Position numbers and translations under genes: made by a program. From contig CAYXNR010000014.1 in assembly GCA_964466595.1 (NCBI GenBank), forward strand, positions 1 through 43,092: a DNA stretch of 43,092 nt, in the 5' to 3' direction. Origin of the DNA: JABDGC01 sp964466595. Its GTDB lineage: Bacteria > Pseudomonadota > Gammaproteobacteria > DSM-16500. Shown here piece by piece: positions 1-8,835 of the stretch. The notes beneath the pieces were generated by a model. It did not search any database and was not told the origin of the DNA. It worked only from the letters and a program-made list of their open reading frames with translations. Every line of letters starts with the position of its first letter. Position 1 is the stretch's first letter.

Positions 1-474
1 TGTTGAACGAATTTCTTTTGCAATCGCAAATACTTGTTGAAAAAGCCGATGAAAACCGCTGCCCACAGCGCCGGCCGTACAGCTTTCTGAAAAAGCGACC
101 TTGACCTGTCCTAGAATTTCAGGCTCTCCTAGAACCATAGAATCCAGCCCACAGGCCACCTCCATAATATGTTCAACTGCCTTTTGATCCCGATAATCAT
201 ACAGCAGGGATCGAAGTTCATGGCGCCAGGTTTCATTTTCACCTTTCCCCTTGCTACCTTGCCGGCAAAACCAATCCTTTATTGTATCTAGCTCCTCTGT
301 TTCGCAATATAGCTCTGAACGATTGCAAGTAGACAGCAAAACAGCTTCTTTCGTCAAACCACTCGACAAAAGGTCCTGCAAATAAAGTGGCAATTTTTCC
401 AGAGCAAAAAAAATCTTTTCGCGCAAAGCGATCGAGGCTATTTTATGATTGATACCACAAACAATAATGGACAT
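1..474 (-). CDS. hemA: Glutamyl-tRNA reductase, N-terminal part (runs off the window)
   Basis: This enzyme reduces glutamyl-tRNA(Glu) to glutamate-1-semialdehyde, the first step of C5 tetrapyrrole synthesis. The reverse strand is open from the ATG at 474 down to base 1 (158 codons, no stop), so the 3' end lies outside the window. The translation begins MSIIVCGINHK and carries STCNRSELY, with the catalytic Cys at residue 50 as in E. coli HemA, followed by GLDSMVLGEPEILGQVK, a hallmark of the family. It is divergent from lolB, the usual gammaproteobacterial arrangement. Confidence 0.96.
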   Translation of the reverse strand, partial: MSIIVCGINHKIASIALREKIFFALEKLPLYLQDLLSSGLTKEAVLLSTCNRSELYCETEELDTIKDWFCRQGSKGKGENETWRHELRSLLYDYRDQKAVEHIMEVACGLDSMVLGEPEILGQVKVAFSESCTAGAVGSGFHRLFQQVFAIAKEIRST

Positions 475-559
475 AATTCTTTTAATCGGTTTTGATTATT
501 TATAAACTTGAGACTGGGCGTAGTTTAAAACAATTGGGATAAAAAGCAAAAGGATAACC

Positions 560-1147
560 ATGATCAAAATCCTCCATCTCGTTCTTTTTCTCTTTCTATC
601 GGCTTGCTCCACCTTGACGCCTCCCTCTTCCCAGCCACTCGACTTATCCTGGAAGGAGCGCCAACAAGCCTTAGAACCGTTCAAAAGTTGGCAGCTTCAA
701 GGGGTGATTGCTGTTCAGACACCCTCTGACCATGGCAGCGCCAGCCTCATTTGGAAACAAAATGCTCAAACCTATACTATTTCTTTGTTTGGTCCTTTTG
801 GGTCCAATGCGGTGCAAATCCAGGGAAAACCGGGTTTGGTTATTTTACAAACTGCCCAAGGTCGGTCCTCACGCGCACCCAACCCGGAACAGCTTTTATA
901 CAATCAATTGGGCTGGAAACTGCCAGTATCTCATCTTTATTATTGGGCTCGCGGTCTGCCTGTGCCTACTCTTCCCGCCGAGCAAGCCTTTGATAACCAT
1001 CACCGCCTCGTCAAGCTAACACAGCAAAATTGGCAGTTGTGGTTTAAACAATATGCCGTCTTTCACCAAAAAGAGTTGCCGACAAAGATTATACTTCGGC
1101 ATCCGCAATTAAATATTAAAATTGTGATTTATCAGTGGGAATTTTGA
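560..1147 (+). CDS. lolB: Outer-membrane lipoprotein receptor LolB
   Basis: LolB is the outer-membrane acceptor that takes lipoproteins from the periplasmic carrier LolA and inserts them in the outer membrane. The 195-aa product has a short signal peptide ending in a lipobox (LSAC, Cys16), then a LolB-type beta fold with WQLQGVIAV and SLIWKQ near the N-terminus. It is slightly shorter than E. coli LolB (207 aa). An AGGA ribosome-binding site lies just before the ATG. Position next to hemA supports the call. The gene that normally follows, ispE, is not here; a tRNA comes directly after. Confidence 0.9.
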   Translation: MIKILHLVLFLFLSACSTLTPPSSQPLDLSWKERQQALEPFKSWQLQGVIAVQTPSDHGSASLIWKQNAQTYTISLFGPFGSNAVQIQGKPGLVILQTAQGRSSRAPNPEQLLYNQLGWKLPVSHLYYWARGLPVPTLPAEQAFDNHHRLVKLTQQNWQLWFKQYAVFHQKELPTKIILRHPQLNIKIVIYQWEF

Positions 1148-1210
1148 GGTTTTCATTGCACAAATCAATTGACACCTCGTGCCTCGATAAGCACAATACC
1201 CCAGGTCCAA

Positions 1211-1282
1211 TGGGGTGTAGCCAAGCGGTAAGGCACCGGGTTTTGATCCCGGCATTCCTAGGTTCGAATCCTAGCACCCCAG
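1211..1282 (+). tRNA. tRNA-Gln (anticodon TTG)
   Basis: A 72-nt cloverleaf can be folded by eye: acceptor stem TGGGGTG/CACCCCA with discriminator G, D-arm, anticodon stem CCGGG/CCCGG around loop TTTTGAT (anticodon TTG, reads CAA), and T-arm CTAGG-TTCGAAT-CCTAG. The terminal CCA is not encoded. It closely resembles E. coli tRNA-Gln, and a tRNA-Gln just upstream of prs is seen in other gammaproteobacteria. Confidence 0.97.
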
Positions 1283-1323
1283 GTTTTTCGCCTTCACCAT
1301 TTTAACCAGCTAAGGAATCCGCT

Positions 1324-2271
1324 ATGGCAGAAATCATGATTTTTAATGGCAACGCTAATCACGATCTTGCAGAGCGTATTTCTTCACATTTGAAAACGCG
1401 TCTTGGAAAAGCGACAGTTAATCATTTCAGCGATGGGGAAACCTTCGTTGAAATCGAGGAAAATGTTCGCGGTCGTGACGTTTTTATCATTCAATCGACC
1501 TCTGCTCCTACCAATGATAATTTAATGGAGCTCATGCTCTTAGCCGATGCCTTAAGACGGGCTTCGGCTGTTAAAATTACAGCTGTGGTGCCTTATTTTG
1601 GCTATGCCAGACAAGATAGGCGGGTGCGCTCTTCTCGGGTGCCGATTACCGCTAAAATCGTCGCTGATATGATGGCTTCTGTTGGAATCAGCCGCTTGGT
1701 CACTGTAGATTTACATGCTGATCAAATCCAAGGTTTTTTCTATATGCCTGTCGACAACTTGTATAGTACCCCGATTATGATGGAAGACATCTACAAAAAG
1801 AACTATCAAAAAGTAATGGTCGTTTCTCCTGATGTCGGCGGCGTCATTCGCGCAAGAGCGATTGCCAAACGAATAACCGGAGCCGACTTAGCTATTATTG
1901 ATAAACGCCGCCCGCGTCCGAACGAGGCCCAAGTTATGCATATTATTGGCGATGTAGCGGGACGAGACTGCATTATTGTAGACGACATTGTGGATACGGC
2001 AAGCACCCTCTGCCGCGCTATAGAGGCCCTGAAAGATCATGGCGCCAATCGCGTAGCCGCCTATATCACCCACCCCGTGCTTTCCGGTCAAGCCATTGAA
2101 AATATTAGAAATTCACAGCTAGATGAATTGGTCGTGACCGATACCATTCCGCTTAGCAAAGAAGCAGAACAGGAACCACGGATACGAAGCCTTGATCTCA
2201 GTAATATGGTGGCCGAAGCCATTCGCCGTATTAGCTGCGCAGATTCCTTAAGCCAAATGTTTATGGAGTAA
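1324..2271 (+). CDS. prs: Ribose-phosphate pyrophosphokinase
   Basis: This enzyme makes PRPP from ribose-5-phosphate and ATP, feeding purine, pyrimidine, NAD, His and Trp synthesis in the cytoplasm. The product is 315 aa, the same length as E. coli Prs. Visible motifs are YFGYARQDRR, DLHADQIQGFF (metal/ATP loop) and the PRPP-binding loop CIIVDDIVDTASTLC. A GGAA-type ribosome-binding site precedes the ATG. It sits between tRNA-Gln and rplY in conserved order. Confidence 0.97.
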   Translation: MAEIMIFNGNANHDLAERISSHLKTRLGKATVNHFSDGETFVEIEENVRGRDVFIIQSTSAPTNDNLMELMLLADALRRASAVKITAVVPYFGYARQDRRVRSSRVPITAKIVADMMASVGISRLVTVDLHADQIQGFFYMPVDNLYSTPIMMEDIYKKNYQKVMVVSPDVGGVIRARAIAKRITGADLAIIDKRRPRPNEAQVMHIIGDVAGRDCIIVDDIVDTASTLCRAIEALKDHGANRVAAYITHPVLSGQAIENIRNSQLDELVVTDTIPLSKEAEQEPRIRSLDLSNMVAEAIRRISCADSLSQMFME

Positions 2272-2297
2272 GGCCTCTAATTCAGCTACAATAAGCA

Positions 2298-2325
2298 CCC
2301 CTAAGTACCGGTCGCAGGTACAGGG
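2298..2325 (+). terminator. Hairpin with T-rich tail between prs and rplY
   Basis: CCCT-aa-GTACC pairs with GGTAC-a-GGG around a 7-nt loop and is followed by TTATTTAATTTTTT. It could be a terminator or attenuator for prs that also sits in the rplY leader; its strength is unproven. Confidence 0.45.
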
Positions 2326-2349
2326 TTATTTAATTTTTTGGAGATCATC

Positions 2350-3045
2350 ATGGCTATTTCGTTTGAACTTGAAGCACAAACACGTGAAGACAGAGGGAAG
2401 GGTGCGAGCCGCCGTCTCCGTCGGAAAGAACAGGTACCAGCTATCCTCTATGGCGCTGGTAAAGAAGCAACAGCGCTCGCTTTAGACCACAATCAGGTTA
2501 TCGTCGCCTTGCAAAATGAAGGCTTTTACACGCGTATTTTAACACTGAAGGTTGGCAAGGACAGTGAAAAAGTCATTTTAAAAGCTTTACAACGTCATGC
2601 CTACAAACCCCGCATTCTGCATATGGATTTCCTTCGTATTAAAGCAGATGAAAAACTCAAGATGCATATTCCTTTACATTTTATCGGTACCGAGTTAGCA
2701 CCCGGCGTTAAAGAAGGCGGACTCTTATCTCACTTGATCTCTGATGTGGAAGTTAGCTGTCTACCAGCTGATCTCCCTGAATTTATCGAAGTGGATGTTT
2801 CAAATCTCGCCTTGGATCAATTACTCCATCTGTCTGAACTAAAATTGCCTGCTGGTGTCGAACTCGTATCCTTAAGTCATGACCGTGACTTACCGGTGGC
2901 GAGCATTCATATTCCGCGTGCTGAGGTTGAAGAAGTGCCTGTGGCAGCTACAGAAGTTCCTGCTGAAGGAAGTGTGCCAGCCTCTGAACAAAAATCCGGC
3001 GAAGAAGCAACTAAGAAAGAAGAAAAGAAAGAAGAGAAAAAATAA
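2350..3045 (+). CDS. rplY: 50S ribosomal protein L25 (Ctc/TL5 type)
   Basis: L25 binds 5S rRNA in the large ribosomal subunit. This is the long two-domain form (231 aa; E. coli L25 has only 94): an N-terminal 5S-binding domain with REDRGKGASRRLRR and VPAILYG, a C-terminal TL5-type beta domain, then a low-complexity Ala/Val/Glu stretch ending in a Lys/Glu tail. I chose the ATG at 2350 because TGGAG lies 7 nt upstream; an in-frame TTG at 2338 would overlap that site. It is followed by pth and ychF as in many gammaproteobacteria. Confidence 0.95.
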   Translation: MAISFELEAQTREDRGKGASRRLRRKEQVPAILYGAGKEATALALDHNQVIVALQNEGFYTRILTLKVGKDSEKVILKALQRHAYKPRILHMDFLRIKADEKLKMHIPLHFIGTELAPGVKEGGLLSHLISDVEVSCLPADLPEFIEVDVSNLALDQLLHLSELKLPAGVELVSLSHDRDLPVASIHIPRAEVEEVPVAATEVPAEGSVPASEQKSGEEATKKEEKKEEKK

Positions 3046-3084
3046 GCTTTTCGACTCTTCCCCTTCTAAAAAAAGGGTTAAAAT

Positions 3085-3663
3085 ATGTTACAAGCTATTC
3101 AACTCATTGTTGGCCTGGGGAATCCTGGCGACAAATATGCTAAAACCAGGCACAATGCTGGGGCCTGGTTTGTTGAACAACTCGCAAAAGTAAGAGACTG
3201 CGTTTTACACCCGGAAGCAAAATTTCAAGCCAAGCTCGCCAAGCTTCCCTCGGTCACGCCGGATTGTTTACTACTCATTCCCACAACTTATATGAACCAA
3301 AGCGGCCTCAGTCTACAAAAAACCGCTCAGTATTATAAAATTCCACCTCAGGCCATTTTAGTCGTTCATGATGAAATTGATCTACCGCCGGGAAGTGCTC
3401 GTTTAAAATTTGATGGCGGCTCAGGTGGTCATAATGGCTTGAATAATATTATCGATCAATTGCAAACCAAGCTCTTTCATCGCCTTCGCATTGGGGTCGG
3501 ACATCCGGGTCATCGAGAAGCGGTGACTGATTATGTCTTAGATCCACCTTCCAAAGCAGAACATCAACTGATTGACGAAGCGCTAGTACGTGCACAAGAA
3601 GTATTGCCTTTTATTTTAGAAGGCGACTTTCAAAAAGCGATGCGCCAATTACATACGGAGTGA
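3085..3663 (+). CDS. pth: Peptidyl-tRNA hydrolase
   Basis: Pth releases peptides from prematurely dissociated peptidyl-tRNA so that the tRNA can be recycled. The 192-aa protein opens with IVGLGNPGDKYAKTRHNAG, where the His of RHNAG is the catalytic residue, and continues with TYMNQSG, VVHDEIDLPPG and GGSGGHNGL, all family signatures. Its length is normal. It lies only 4 nt ahead of ychF, suggesting co-transcription and possibly coupled translation. Confidence 0.97.
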   Translation: MLQAIQLIVGLGNPGDKYAKTRHNAGAWFVEQLAKVRDCVLHPEAKFQAKLAKLPSVTPDCLLLIPTTYMNQSGLSLQKTAQYYKIPPQAILVVHDEIDLPPGSARLKFDGGSGGHNGLNNIIDQLQTKLFHRLRIGVGHPGHREAVTDYVLDPPSKAEHQLIDEALVRAQEVLPFILEGDFQKAMRQLHTE

Positions 3664-3667
3664 AGAT

Positions 3668-4759
3668 ATGGGTCTGAAATGTGGTATTGTGGGCCTGCCC
3701 AATGTTGGCAAATCCACTCTCTTTAATTGTTTAACCAAAGCCGCTGTTTCTGCAGAAAATTATCCTTTTTGTACGATTGAACCCAATGTTGGTATTGTCC
3801 CGATCCCCGATCCTCGCCAAGACAAAATCGCAGCGCTCGTCAAACCAGAACGTATTATTCCTACGACAGTCGAGTTCGTGGATATTGCTGGCTTAGTCAA
3901 AGGGGCTTCTCAGGGCGAAGGACTAGGCAATAAATTTTTATCGCATATTCGTGAAACCGATGCCCTCGCTCAGGTCGTGCGCTGTTTTGAAGATTCGGAA
4001 GTGATCCATGTCGCAGATAAAATTAATCCTGCTGCGGATATTGAAATTATCAATATGGAATTGGCCTTGGCAGATCTTGATACCGTCAACAAAAGCCTGC
4101 AGCGTTTACAAAAACAAGTTAAAGCAGGTGATAAGGCCGCACAGCTTGAAACTCTTTTACTGGAACGCCTGAAGTTAGAACTCAATCAAGGCTTGCCGGC
4201 TCGGCGTTTAAAATTATCAGCTGAAGAAAAGCAAGTTCTCCGTCCGCTTCAACTATTAACACTCAAACCGACTTTATATGTTGCCAATGTGGGGGAAGAT
4301 GGTTTCAGTGACAATCCTTTTTTAGACCAGGTTAAAAAAATCGCTGCAGAAGAAGGCGCTCCGGTTGTCACCGTATGCGCTCGCCTCGAAGCAGAATTGT
4401 CTGAGTTAAATGATGAAGATAAAAAAATTTTCCTAGCCGAACTGAAGCTTACAGAACCCGGCCTCAATCGGGTTATTCATGCCGCTTATAAACTGCTTGG
4501 TCTTGAAACTTTTTTCACTGCTGGCCCAAAAGAAGTACGCGCCTGGACTATCCCTTCGAAAGCGCTAGCACCACAAGCCGCAGGCGTTATTCATACCGAT
4601 TTTGAAAAGGGCTTCATCCGTGCCGAAGTGATTTCTTATGAGGATTATATTCATTATCAGGGTGAGCAAGGCGCCAAAGAAGCAGGGAAATGGCGCCTAG
4701 AAGGAAAAGATTATAGCGTAGCGGACGGCGATATTATCTTTTTTCGCTTTAATGTCTAA
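3668..4759 (+). CDS. ychF: Redox-responsive ribosome-binding ATPase YchF/OLA1
   Basis: YchF is a TRAFAC-class P-loop protein that binds ribosomes and prefers ATP to GTP. The 363-aa product has the full set: G1 loop GLPNVGKSTLFN at the N-terminus, NYPFCTIEPNVG, the G3 region DIAGLVKGAS, and a NVGEDG motif in place of the NKxD guanine-specificity motif. A coiled-coil insert lies in the middle and a TGS domain at the C-terminus ends in DGDIIFFRFNV. Length and synteny with pth are typical. Confidence 0.97.
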   Translation: MGLKCGIVGLPNVGKSTLFNCLTKAAVSAENYPFCTIEPNVGIVPIPDPRQDKIAALVKPERIIPTTVEFVDIAGLVKGASQGEGLGNKFLSHIRETDALAQVVRCFEDSEVIHVADKINPAADIEIINMELALADLDTVNKSLQRLQKQVKAGDKAAQLETLLLERLKLELNQGLPARRLKLSAEEKQVLRPLQLLTLKPTLYVANVGEDGFSDNPFLDQVKKIAAEEGAPVVTVCARLEAELSELNDEDKKIFLAELKLTEPGLNRVIHAAYKLLGLETFFTAGPKEVRAWTIPSKALAPQAAGVIHTDFEKGFIRAEVISYEDYIHYQGEQGAKEAGKWRLEGKDYSVADGDIIFFRFNV

Positions 4760-4780
4760 TTTCTGGGAATCACAACTTAA

Positions 4781-4824
4781 GTGCCTTATTCTGAGCGAAG
4801 CATTCTTTGCTCAGAATAAGGCAC
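4781..4824. terminator. Perfect 16-bp hairpin after ychF
   Basis: GTGCCTTATTCTGAGC at 4781-4796 pairs perfectly with 4809-4824 around a 12-nt loop. No long T-run follows. It probably ends ychF transcription. Its core (CTGAGCGAAG...GCTCAGAAT) resembles the dispersed CTCAGAATGAC repeats found near 10.5 and 11.2 kb. Confidence 0.6.
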
Positions 4825-4899
4825 GCTCTTCAATTCTTCATTTGCGCTTTTTTAAAAAAAAATATATTTTATTATCTTGCTTCTTACGAAGGTGAAAAC

Positions 4900-5628
4900 A
4901 TGGACACTAGAACTGAAGCTTCTCGGAGTGCTGCCTTAGCCGTTCGTGATGAAGAAAAGCAATATACAAACACGCGTTCGCGTGCCACTCAAACTGAAGC
5001 AGCAACTTCTTGCAGCACTTCATGTATTCTACAAGCAGTCGGTCTTGCTCGAACCTCTTTCAAAGAAAAATTCATTCTTCTCTTCCTAGCAGCGCTGATC
5101 AGTCAAAAGTTAGTTGAGCTTACAGAAAATATCGGCAATGCTTGTATAGTTCTTTTCGCAGAAGAAGATGATTCTACTTTGAATCACAGTAAGAATCTTG
5201 AAACTTTTATTTCTTTGATTATTTTTATAATCAGTTTGAAAATTCTAGAGAAAGAATTCAGCAAGGGAAAAGAAAGGGTTCGTACAATAGAAAATTCTCT
5301 GAACAATCATCAACAACAATTAGATGAACTAAAAATACCAGACATGGAAGCATCCCCACTGTCCCACCCTCTCGTAAGAGAAAGAACAAATCAAGCCGAT
5401 CGTTTTAATTCTGCTCTTTCTCTTAGCTCAATGAGCTCTATTTCCTTTAGTTCTTCTTCTGCTCCTGCGAGTTCTGCTTCTGTTAACACGCCTTCCCGCC
5501 CTATTCATTTTACAAAATATCCGGTAATCCTTTTAGGAGGTGAAACACCTGCTCCTACTGATGAGAACGGTTTTGATGAAAACTCTCCTAGTGAGGAAGG
5601 ATTTGCACCGCCTGGCAGTAATCCCTAA
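4900..5628 (+). CDS. Unrecognised membrane protein with Ser-rich, acidic C-terminus
   Basis: I do not recognise this 242-aa protein. The start chosen is the ATG at 4900, preceded by GAAGGTG at a good distance; an upstream in-frame start would begin inside the ychF hairpin. Visible parts are a polar N-terminal ~65 residues; two hydrophobic segments separated by an acidic loop (about 75-110 and 125-145, the second containing ISLIIFIISLKIL); a Glu/Lys/Gln-rich coiled-coil-like stretch; a Ser-rich run (SLSSMSSISFSSSSAPASS); and an acidic tail with ENSPSEEGF. The acidic C-terminus of a membrane protein in a probable Legionellales genome makes a secreted Dot/Icm substrate possible, but this is a guess. 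Confidence 0.7.
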   Translation: MDTRTEASRSAALAVRDEEKQYTNTRSRATQTEAATSCSTSCILQAVGLARTSFKEKFILLFLAALISQKLVELTENIGNACIVLFAEEDDSTLNHSKNLETFISLIIFIISLKILEKEFSKGKERVRTIENSLNNHQQQLDELKIPDMEASPLSHPLVRERTNQADRFNSALSLSSMSSISFSSSSAPASSASVNTPSRPIHFTKYPVILLGGETPAPTDENGFDENSPSEEGFAPPGSNP

Positions 5629-5635
5629 ACCGGAC

Positions 5636-5697
5636 CCTCCTACCCCTACCCCTTCCTCCACAAAAAGCGTGGAGGAAGGGGGTTCAAGTCAAGGCCG
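5636..5697. repeat. GGAGGAAGGGG hairpin repeat, copy 1
   Basis: A 13-bp perfect stem (5649-5661 with 5669-5681) sits within a unit running from CCTCCTACCCCTACC to GTCAAGGCCG. Two further copies occur at 10591-10684 (inverted) and 11104-11196. Placed between two convergent genes, it may work as a two-way terminator. Confidence 0.8.
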
Positions 5698-5714
5698 AGA
5701 AATTACGCAGAGTC

Positions 5715-6461
5715 CTAAAACTGCCGCTGGCGCAGCACTTCAAATAAACTGATACCAGCTGCAACTGATACATTTAAACTTGAGACAAAACCCTGCATGG
5801 GGATTTTGAATAAGAGGTCGCAATTTTCACGGGTGAGGTGGCGCAGTCCTTTCTCTTCATTTCCTAGAACCAAAGCCAAAGGGAGTTTTAAATCAGCTTC
5901 ATAGAAGTTTTTTTCTGCTTCGTTTGCTAGACCAAATAACCATATACCGCGTTCTTTTAAGTGCTTCATGAACCGCGCTAGATTAGTCACTTGAACAAAG
6001 GGTATGACTTCCGCAGCACCGCAAGCTACTTTCGCAACTGCTGCAGTCAAACCAACGGAGCGATCTTTTGGTGCAATCACAGCATGCACACCTGCTGCAT
6101 CTGCTGTTCGTAAACAAGCACCCAAATTATGTGGATCCTGAATGCCATCTAAAATAAGTAATAAAGGCGGTTCTTGCAGAGCGGCTAAAATAGCTTCTAG
6201 CTCATCTTCAGAATAGGTTTTTGTTAGCTTACAATCAACAACGATACCCTGATGCCTAGCTTGTTGCGTCAAACGATCCAGCATTGCGCGTGAAACCAGT
6301 TGATAGGAAAGATCAAGATCTTGCAAAGTTTTTACAATCTTTTGCAAGGGATCCTGTGCTACGGCCTGATCGAGCAGGTAGGCGCATTTAATTCGTTCTG
6401 GCTGTTTGGCTAATAAGGCTTCAACAGCATGTAAACCAAAAATAAGATTTTTTTTAGACAT
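5715..6461 (-). CDS. rlmB: 23S rRNA (Gm2251) 2'-O-methyltransferase
   Basis: RlmB is a SPOUT-class methyltransferase that methylates the ribose of G2251 in the peptidyl-transferase P loop of 23S rRNA, using SAM. The 248-aa product starts MSKKNLIFGLHAVEALL, typical of the substrate-binding N-domain. The C-terminal SpoU knot domain has ILDGIQDPHNLGACLRTADA, VLGNEEKGLR and IPMQGFVSSLNVSVAAGI, the three SpoU motifs. It lies 8 nt downstream of rnr on the same strand, the rnr-rlmB pairing known from E. coli. Confidence 0.96.
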   Translation of the reverse strand: MSKKNLIFGLHAVEALLAKQPERIKCAYLLDQAVAQDPLQKIVKTLQDLDLSYQLVSRAMLDRLTQQARHQGIVVDCKLTKTYSEDELEAILAALQEPPLLLILDGIQDPHNLGACLRTADAAGVHAVIAPKDRSVGLTAAVAKVACGAAEVIPFVQVTNLARFMKHLKERGIWLFGLANEAEKNFYEADLKLPLALVLGNEEKGLRHLTRENCDLLFKIPMQGFVSSLNVSVAAGISLFEVLRQRQF

Positions 6462-6469
6462 CAGGAATT

Positions 6470-8704
6470 TTATCTCTTCTCTCGTCTTTTTTTTGTTCTT
6501 GATTTTTTATCTTTGCCTTGCTTTTTATTTGCTTTTTTAACAGGCGATCTTTCCTCTAGCACAACAAAATCAATTTCACGCTCATCTAAATTCACCCGCG
6601 CTACCCTCACGCGAATGGGATCACCCAGTCGGTATTGTTTTCTTGAGCGCTCTCCCTCTAAACTGAGTTTCATCGAATTAAAATGATAATAATCATTGGG
6701 CAAGGTGCTAATGTGAACCAAGCCTTCTACATAAATCCCTGACAGTTCAACAAAAAGACCAAAGCCCGTGACGCCGGAGATAATACCATCGAAGGTCTCA
6801 CCGACCCTATCCATAATAAATTCACATTTTAACCAATCCACTGCTTCGCGAGTGGCCTCATCTGCACGACGTTCAGTCGTAGAGCAATGTTCTCCCCATT
6901 TTTCAAAAGCACTGAGTGTTTCGGCTTGGCCCTTGTTTTGCAAGATACTGCGAATACCGCGATGCACGAGAAGATCTGGATAACGGCGGATAGGCGAGGT
7001 GAAATGCGTATAGGCTTCGCAAGCCAAGCCAAAATGTCCTTTATTGATTGGGCTATAAACAGCCTGACTTAAAGAACGGAGTAACATGGTTTGTATGAGA
7101 TGAGCATCGGGACGATCAGCAATCGAATTTAAAATGGCAGCGAAATCAGCAGGTACGGGGTCTTTCTTGGTAGATAATTTGATGCCGAGCTCAGACAAAA
7201 AACGGCGCAAATCATTTAGTTTGTCTACGCTTGGCGGCTCATGGTCTCGATATAAAGCCGGATATCCCTTAGCAAGCAAAAATTGGGCAGCACAAATATT
7301 CGCAGCTACCATACATTCTTCGATCAAGCGATGTGCATCATTACGAATCAGCGGGATGACTTCTTTGATCTTGCGATTTGCGCCAAAAATAATTTGAGTT
7401 TCAGGGAAATCAAAATCAATAGCCCCTCTTTTTTCGCGCGCTTGGCGCAGAATATGATACAGATCAAATAAATTATTAATAGCAGGAAGCAGTTCACGAT
7501 AAGATTCTTGCAAATGCTTATCTTTTTGAACTCCCATTGCATAGACTTGTTTGTAAGTCAGCCTTGCCTTGGAGTGGATCACCCCTTCAAAAAAGCTATA
7601 GTCCGTTACCCTGCCTTTCGCATTAATGGTCATCTTACAGACCAAGACTAAGCGATTGACCTGTGGTTTTAAGGAGCACAAATTGTTGGATAAGACTTCT
7701 GGCAGCATCGGAATAACGCGACCAGGAAAATAAACGGAATTGCCTCGATTTAAGGCTTCTTGATCTAAGCTTGAGGCAGGTTTCACATAATAACTAACAT
7801 CGGCTATCGCAACCTGCAAAATAAAACCGCCATCCGCTTTCGGTTCACAAAAGACGGCATCATCAAAATCCTTGGCATCTTCACCATCAATGGTAACAAA
7901 GGGCAAGGAACGCAAATCACAACGCCCTTCGAGCGCCTCTTCTGGCACTTCTTCAGGAAAGGAAGCAGTCTCAGCAAATACTGCCTCTGGCCAGAGCTGT
8001 GGCAAACCATGATTACGGATAGCCACATTAATTTCCATGCCAGGGGCCATGTGGTCACCCAAAATCTCTACAATCTTACCGATTGGCCGGGTCTGTAGAG
8101 TGGGTTGGGCCGTCAAGCTGGCAATAACCATTTGACCATCTTTCGCTTTCCCATGTGCCTTTTGAGGGATGATGAGCTCATGACTAATCCTTTTATTAAC
8201 GGATTTGACATAGCCGGCATCGCTATCCGCATAATAGCGGCCCACAATTTCAGTGGTGTTATGTTCTAGCACTTCAACTATAATTGCTTCACGTCGTCCG
8301 CGGGAATCAATTGCAGAAATACGAGCTAAGACGCGATCCCCATGAAACACCAAACGCATTTGTCTTGGGCCAACAAAAAGATCTTCAGAACCATCATCGG
8401 GTGCGACAAAACCAAAACCATCCTTGTGTCCAATAATATGGCCGGCAATGAGCTCCATTTTAGCTATGGGACCATAGGCTCCGCGACGATTTTCATAGAG
8501 TTGTCCATCACGGACCATAGCAATCAAGCGACGACGTAAGGCTTCCTGTTCTTCGGGCCTAGTTAATTTCAGCTCTTCAATTAATTGGCGACGCGAGGCC
8601 GGACGACCACGCTCTTCTAAATGTTCTAAAATGAATTCACGACCAGGGATGGGGTTTTCGTATTTTTTAGCTTCCTCATCTAGATTTGGATATTTTTTTG
8701 GCAC
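6470..8704 (-). CDS. rnr: Ribonuclease R
   Basis: RNase R is a processive 3'-5' exoribonuclease that degrades structured RNA. The 744-aa product has an N-terminal winged-helix region, two cold-shock domains (GHKDGFGFVAPDD), the RNB catalytic domain with TIDGEDAKDFDDAVFCE (metal-binding aspartates), HFTSPIRRYPDLLVHR, a C-terminal S1 domain (FDGIISGVTGFGLFVELSG) and a Lys/Arg-rich tail. I place the start at the GTG at 8704 because GGAAAG sits 5 nt upstream and the protein begins VPKKYPNLDEE; a 16-codon longer reading frame begins with TTG and has no clear ribosome-binding site. It is slightly shorter than the 813-aa E. coli enzyme. Confidence 0.96.
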   Translation of the reverse strand: MPKKYPNLDEEAKKYENPIPGREFILEHLEERGRPASRRQLIEELKLTRPEEQEALRRRLIAMVRDGQLYENRRGAYGPIAKMELIAGHIIGHKDGFGFVAPDDGSEDLFVGPRQMRLVFHGDRVLARISAIDSRGRREAIIVEVLEHNTTEIVGRYYADSDAGYVKSVNKRISHELIIPQKAHGKAKDGQMVIASLTAQPTLQTRPIGKIVEILGDHMAPGMEINVAIRNHGLPQLWPEAVFAETASFPEEVPEEALEGRCDLRSLPFVTIDGEDAKDFDDAVFCEPKADGGFILQVAIADVSYYVKPASSLDQEALNRGNSVYFPGRVIPMLPEVLSNNLCSLKPQVNRLVLVCKMTINAKGRVTDYSFFEGVIHSKARLTYKQVYAMGVQKDKHLQESYRELLPAINNLFDLYHILRQAREKRGAIDFDFPETQIIFGANRKIKEVIPLIRNDAHRLIEECMVAANICAAQFLLAKGYPALYRDHEPPSVDKLNDLRRFLSELGIKLSTKKDPVPADFAAILNSIADRPDAHLIQTMLLRSLSQAVYSPINKGHFGLACEAYTHFTSPIRRYPDLLVHRGIRSILQNKGQAETLSAFEKWGEHCSTTERRADEATREAVDWLKCEFIMDRVGETFDGIISGVTGFGLFVELSGIYVEGLVHISTLPNDYYHFNSMKLSLEGERSRKQYRLGDPIRVRVARVNLDEREIDFVVLEERSPVKKANKKQGKDKKSRTKKRREKR

Positions 8705-8835
8705 TCTTACTTTCCTTTCATTTATATGTATGAAGCAGCTTCGACTTAGCAAGGCTCTGCGGTATGATAGCAGTTAAAGGATGCTCTTTAGGGTACGATA
8801 CCTGAACTCACCATAAGAAACTACAAAGGAATGCT

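Noticed and set aside
5540..5752. Plus-strand frame across hairpin repeat copy 1 (PTPTPSSTK...)
   Set aside because: It overlaps the end of the 242-aa gene in another frame and runs antisense into rlmB. It is useful only as a sign that the repeat is open in this frame.
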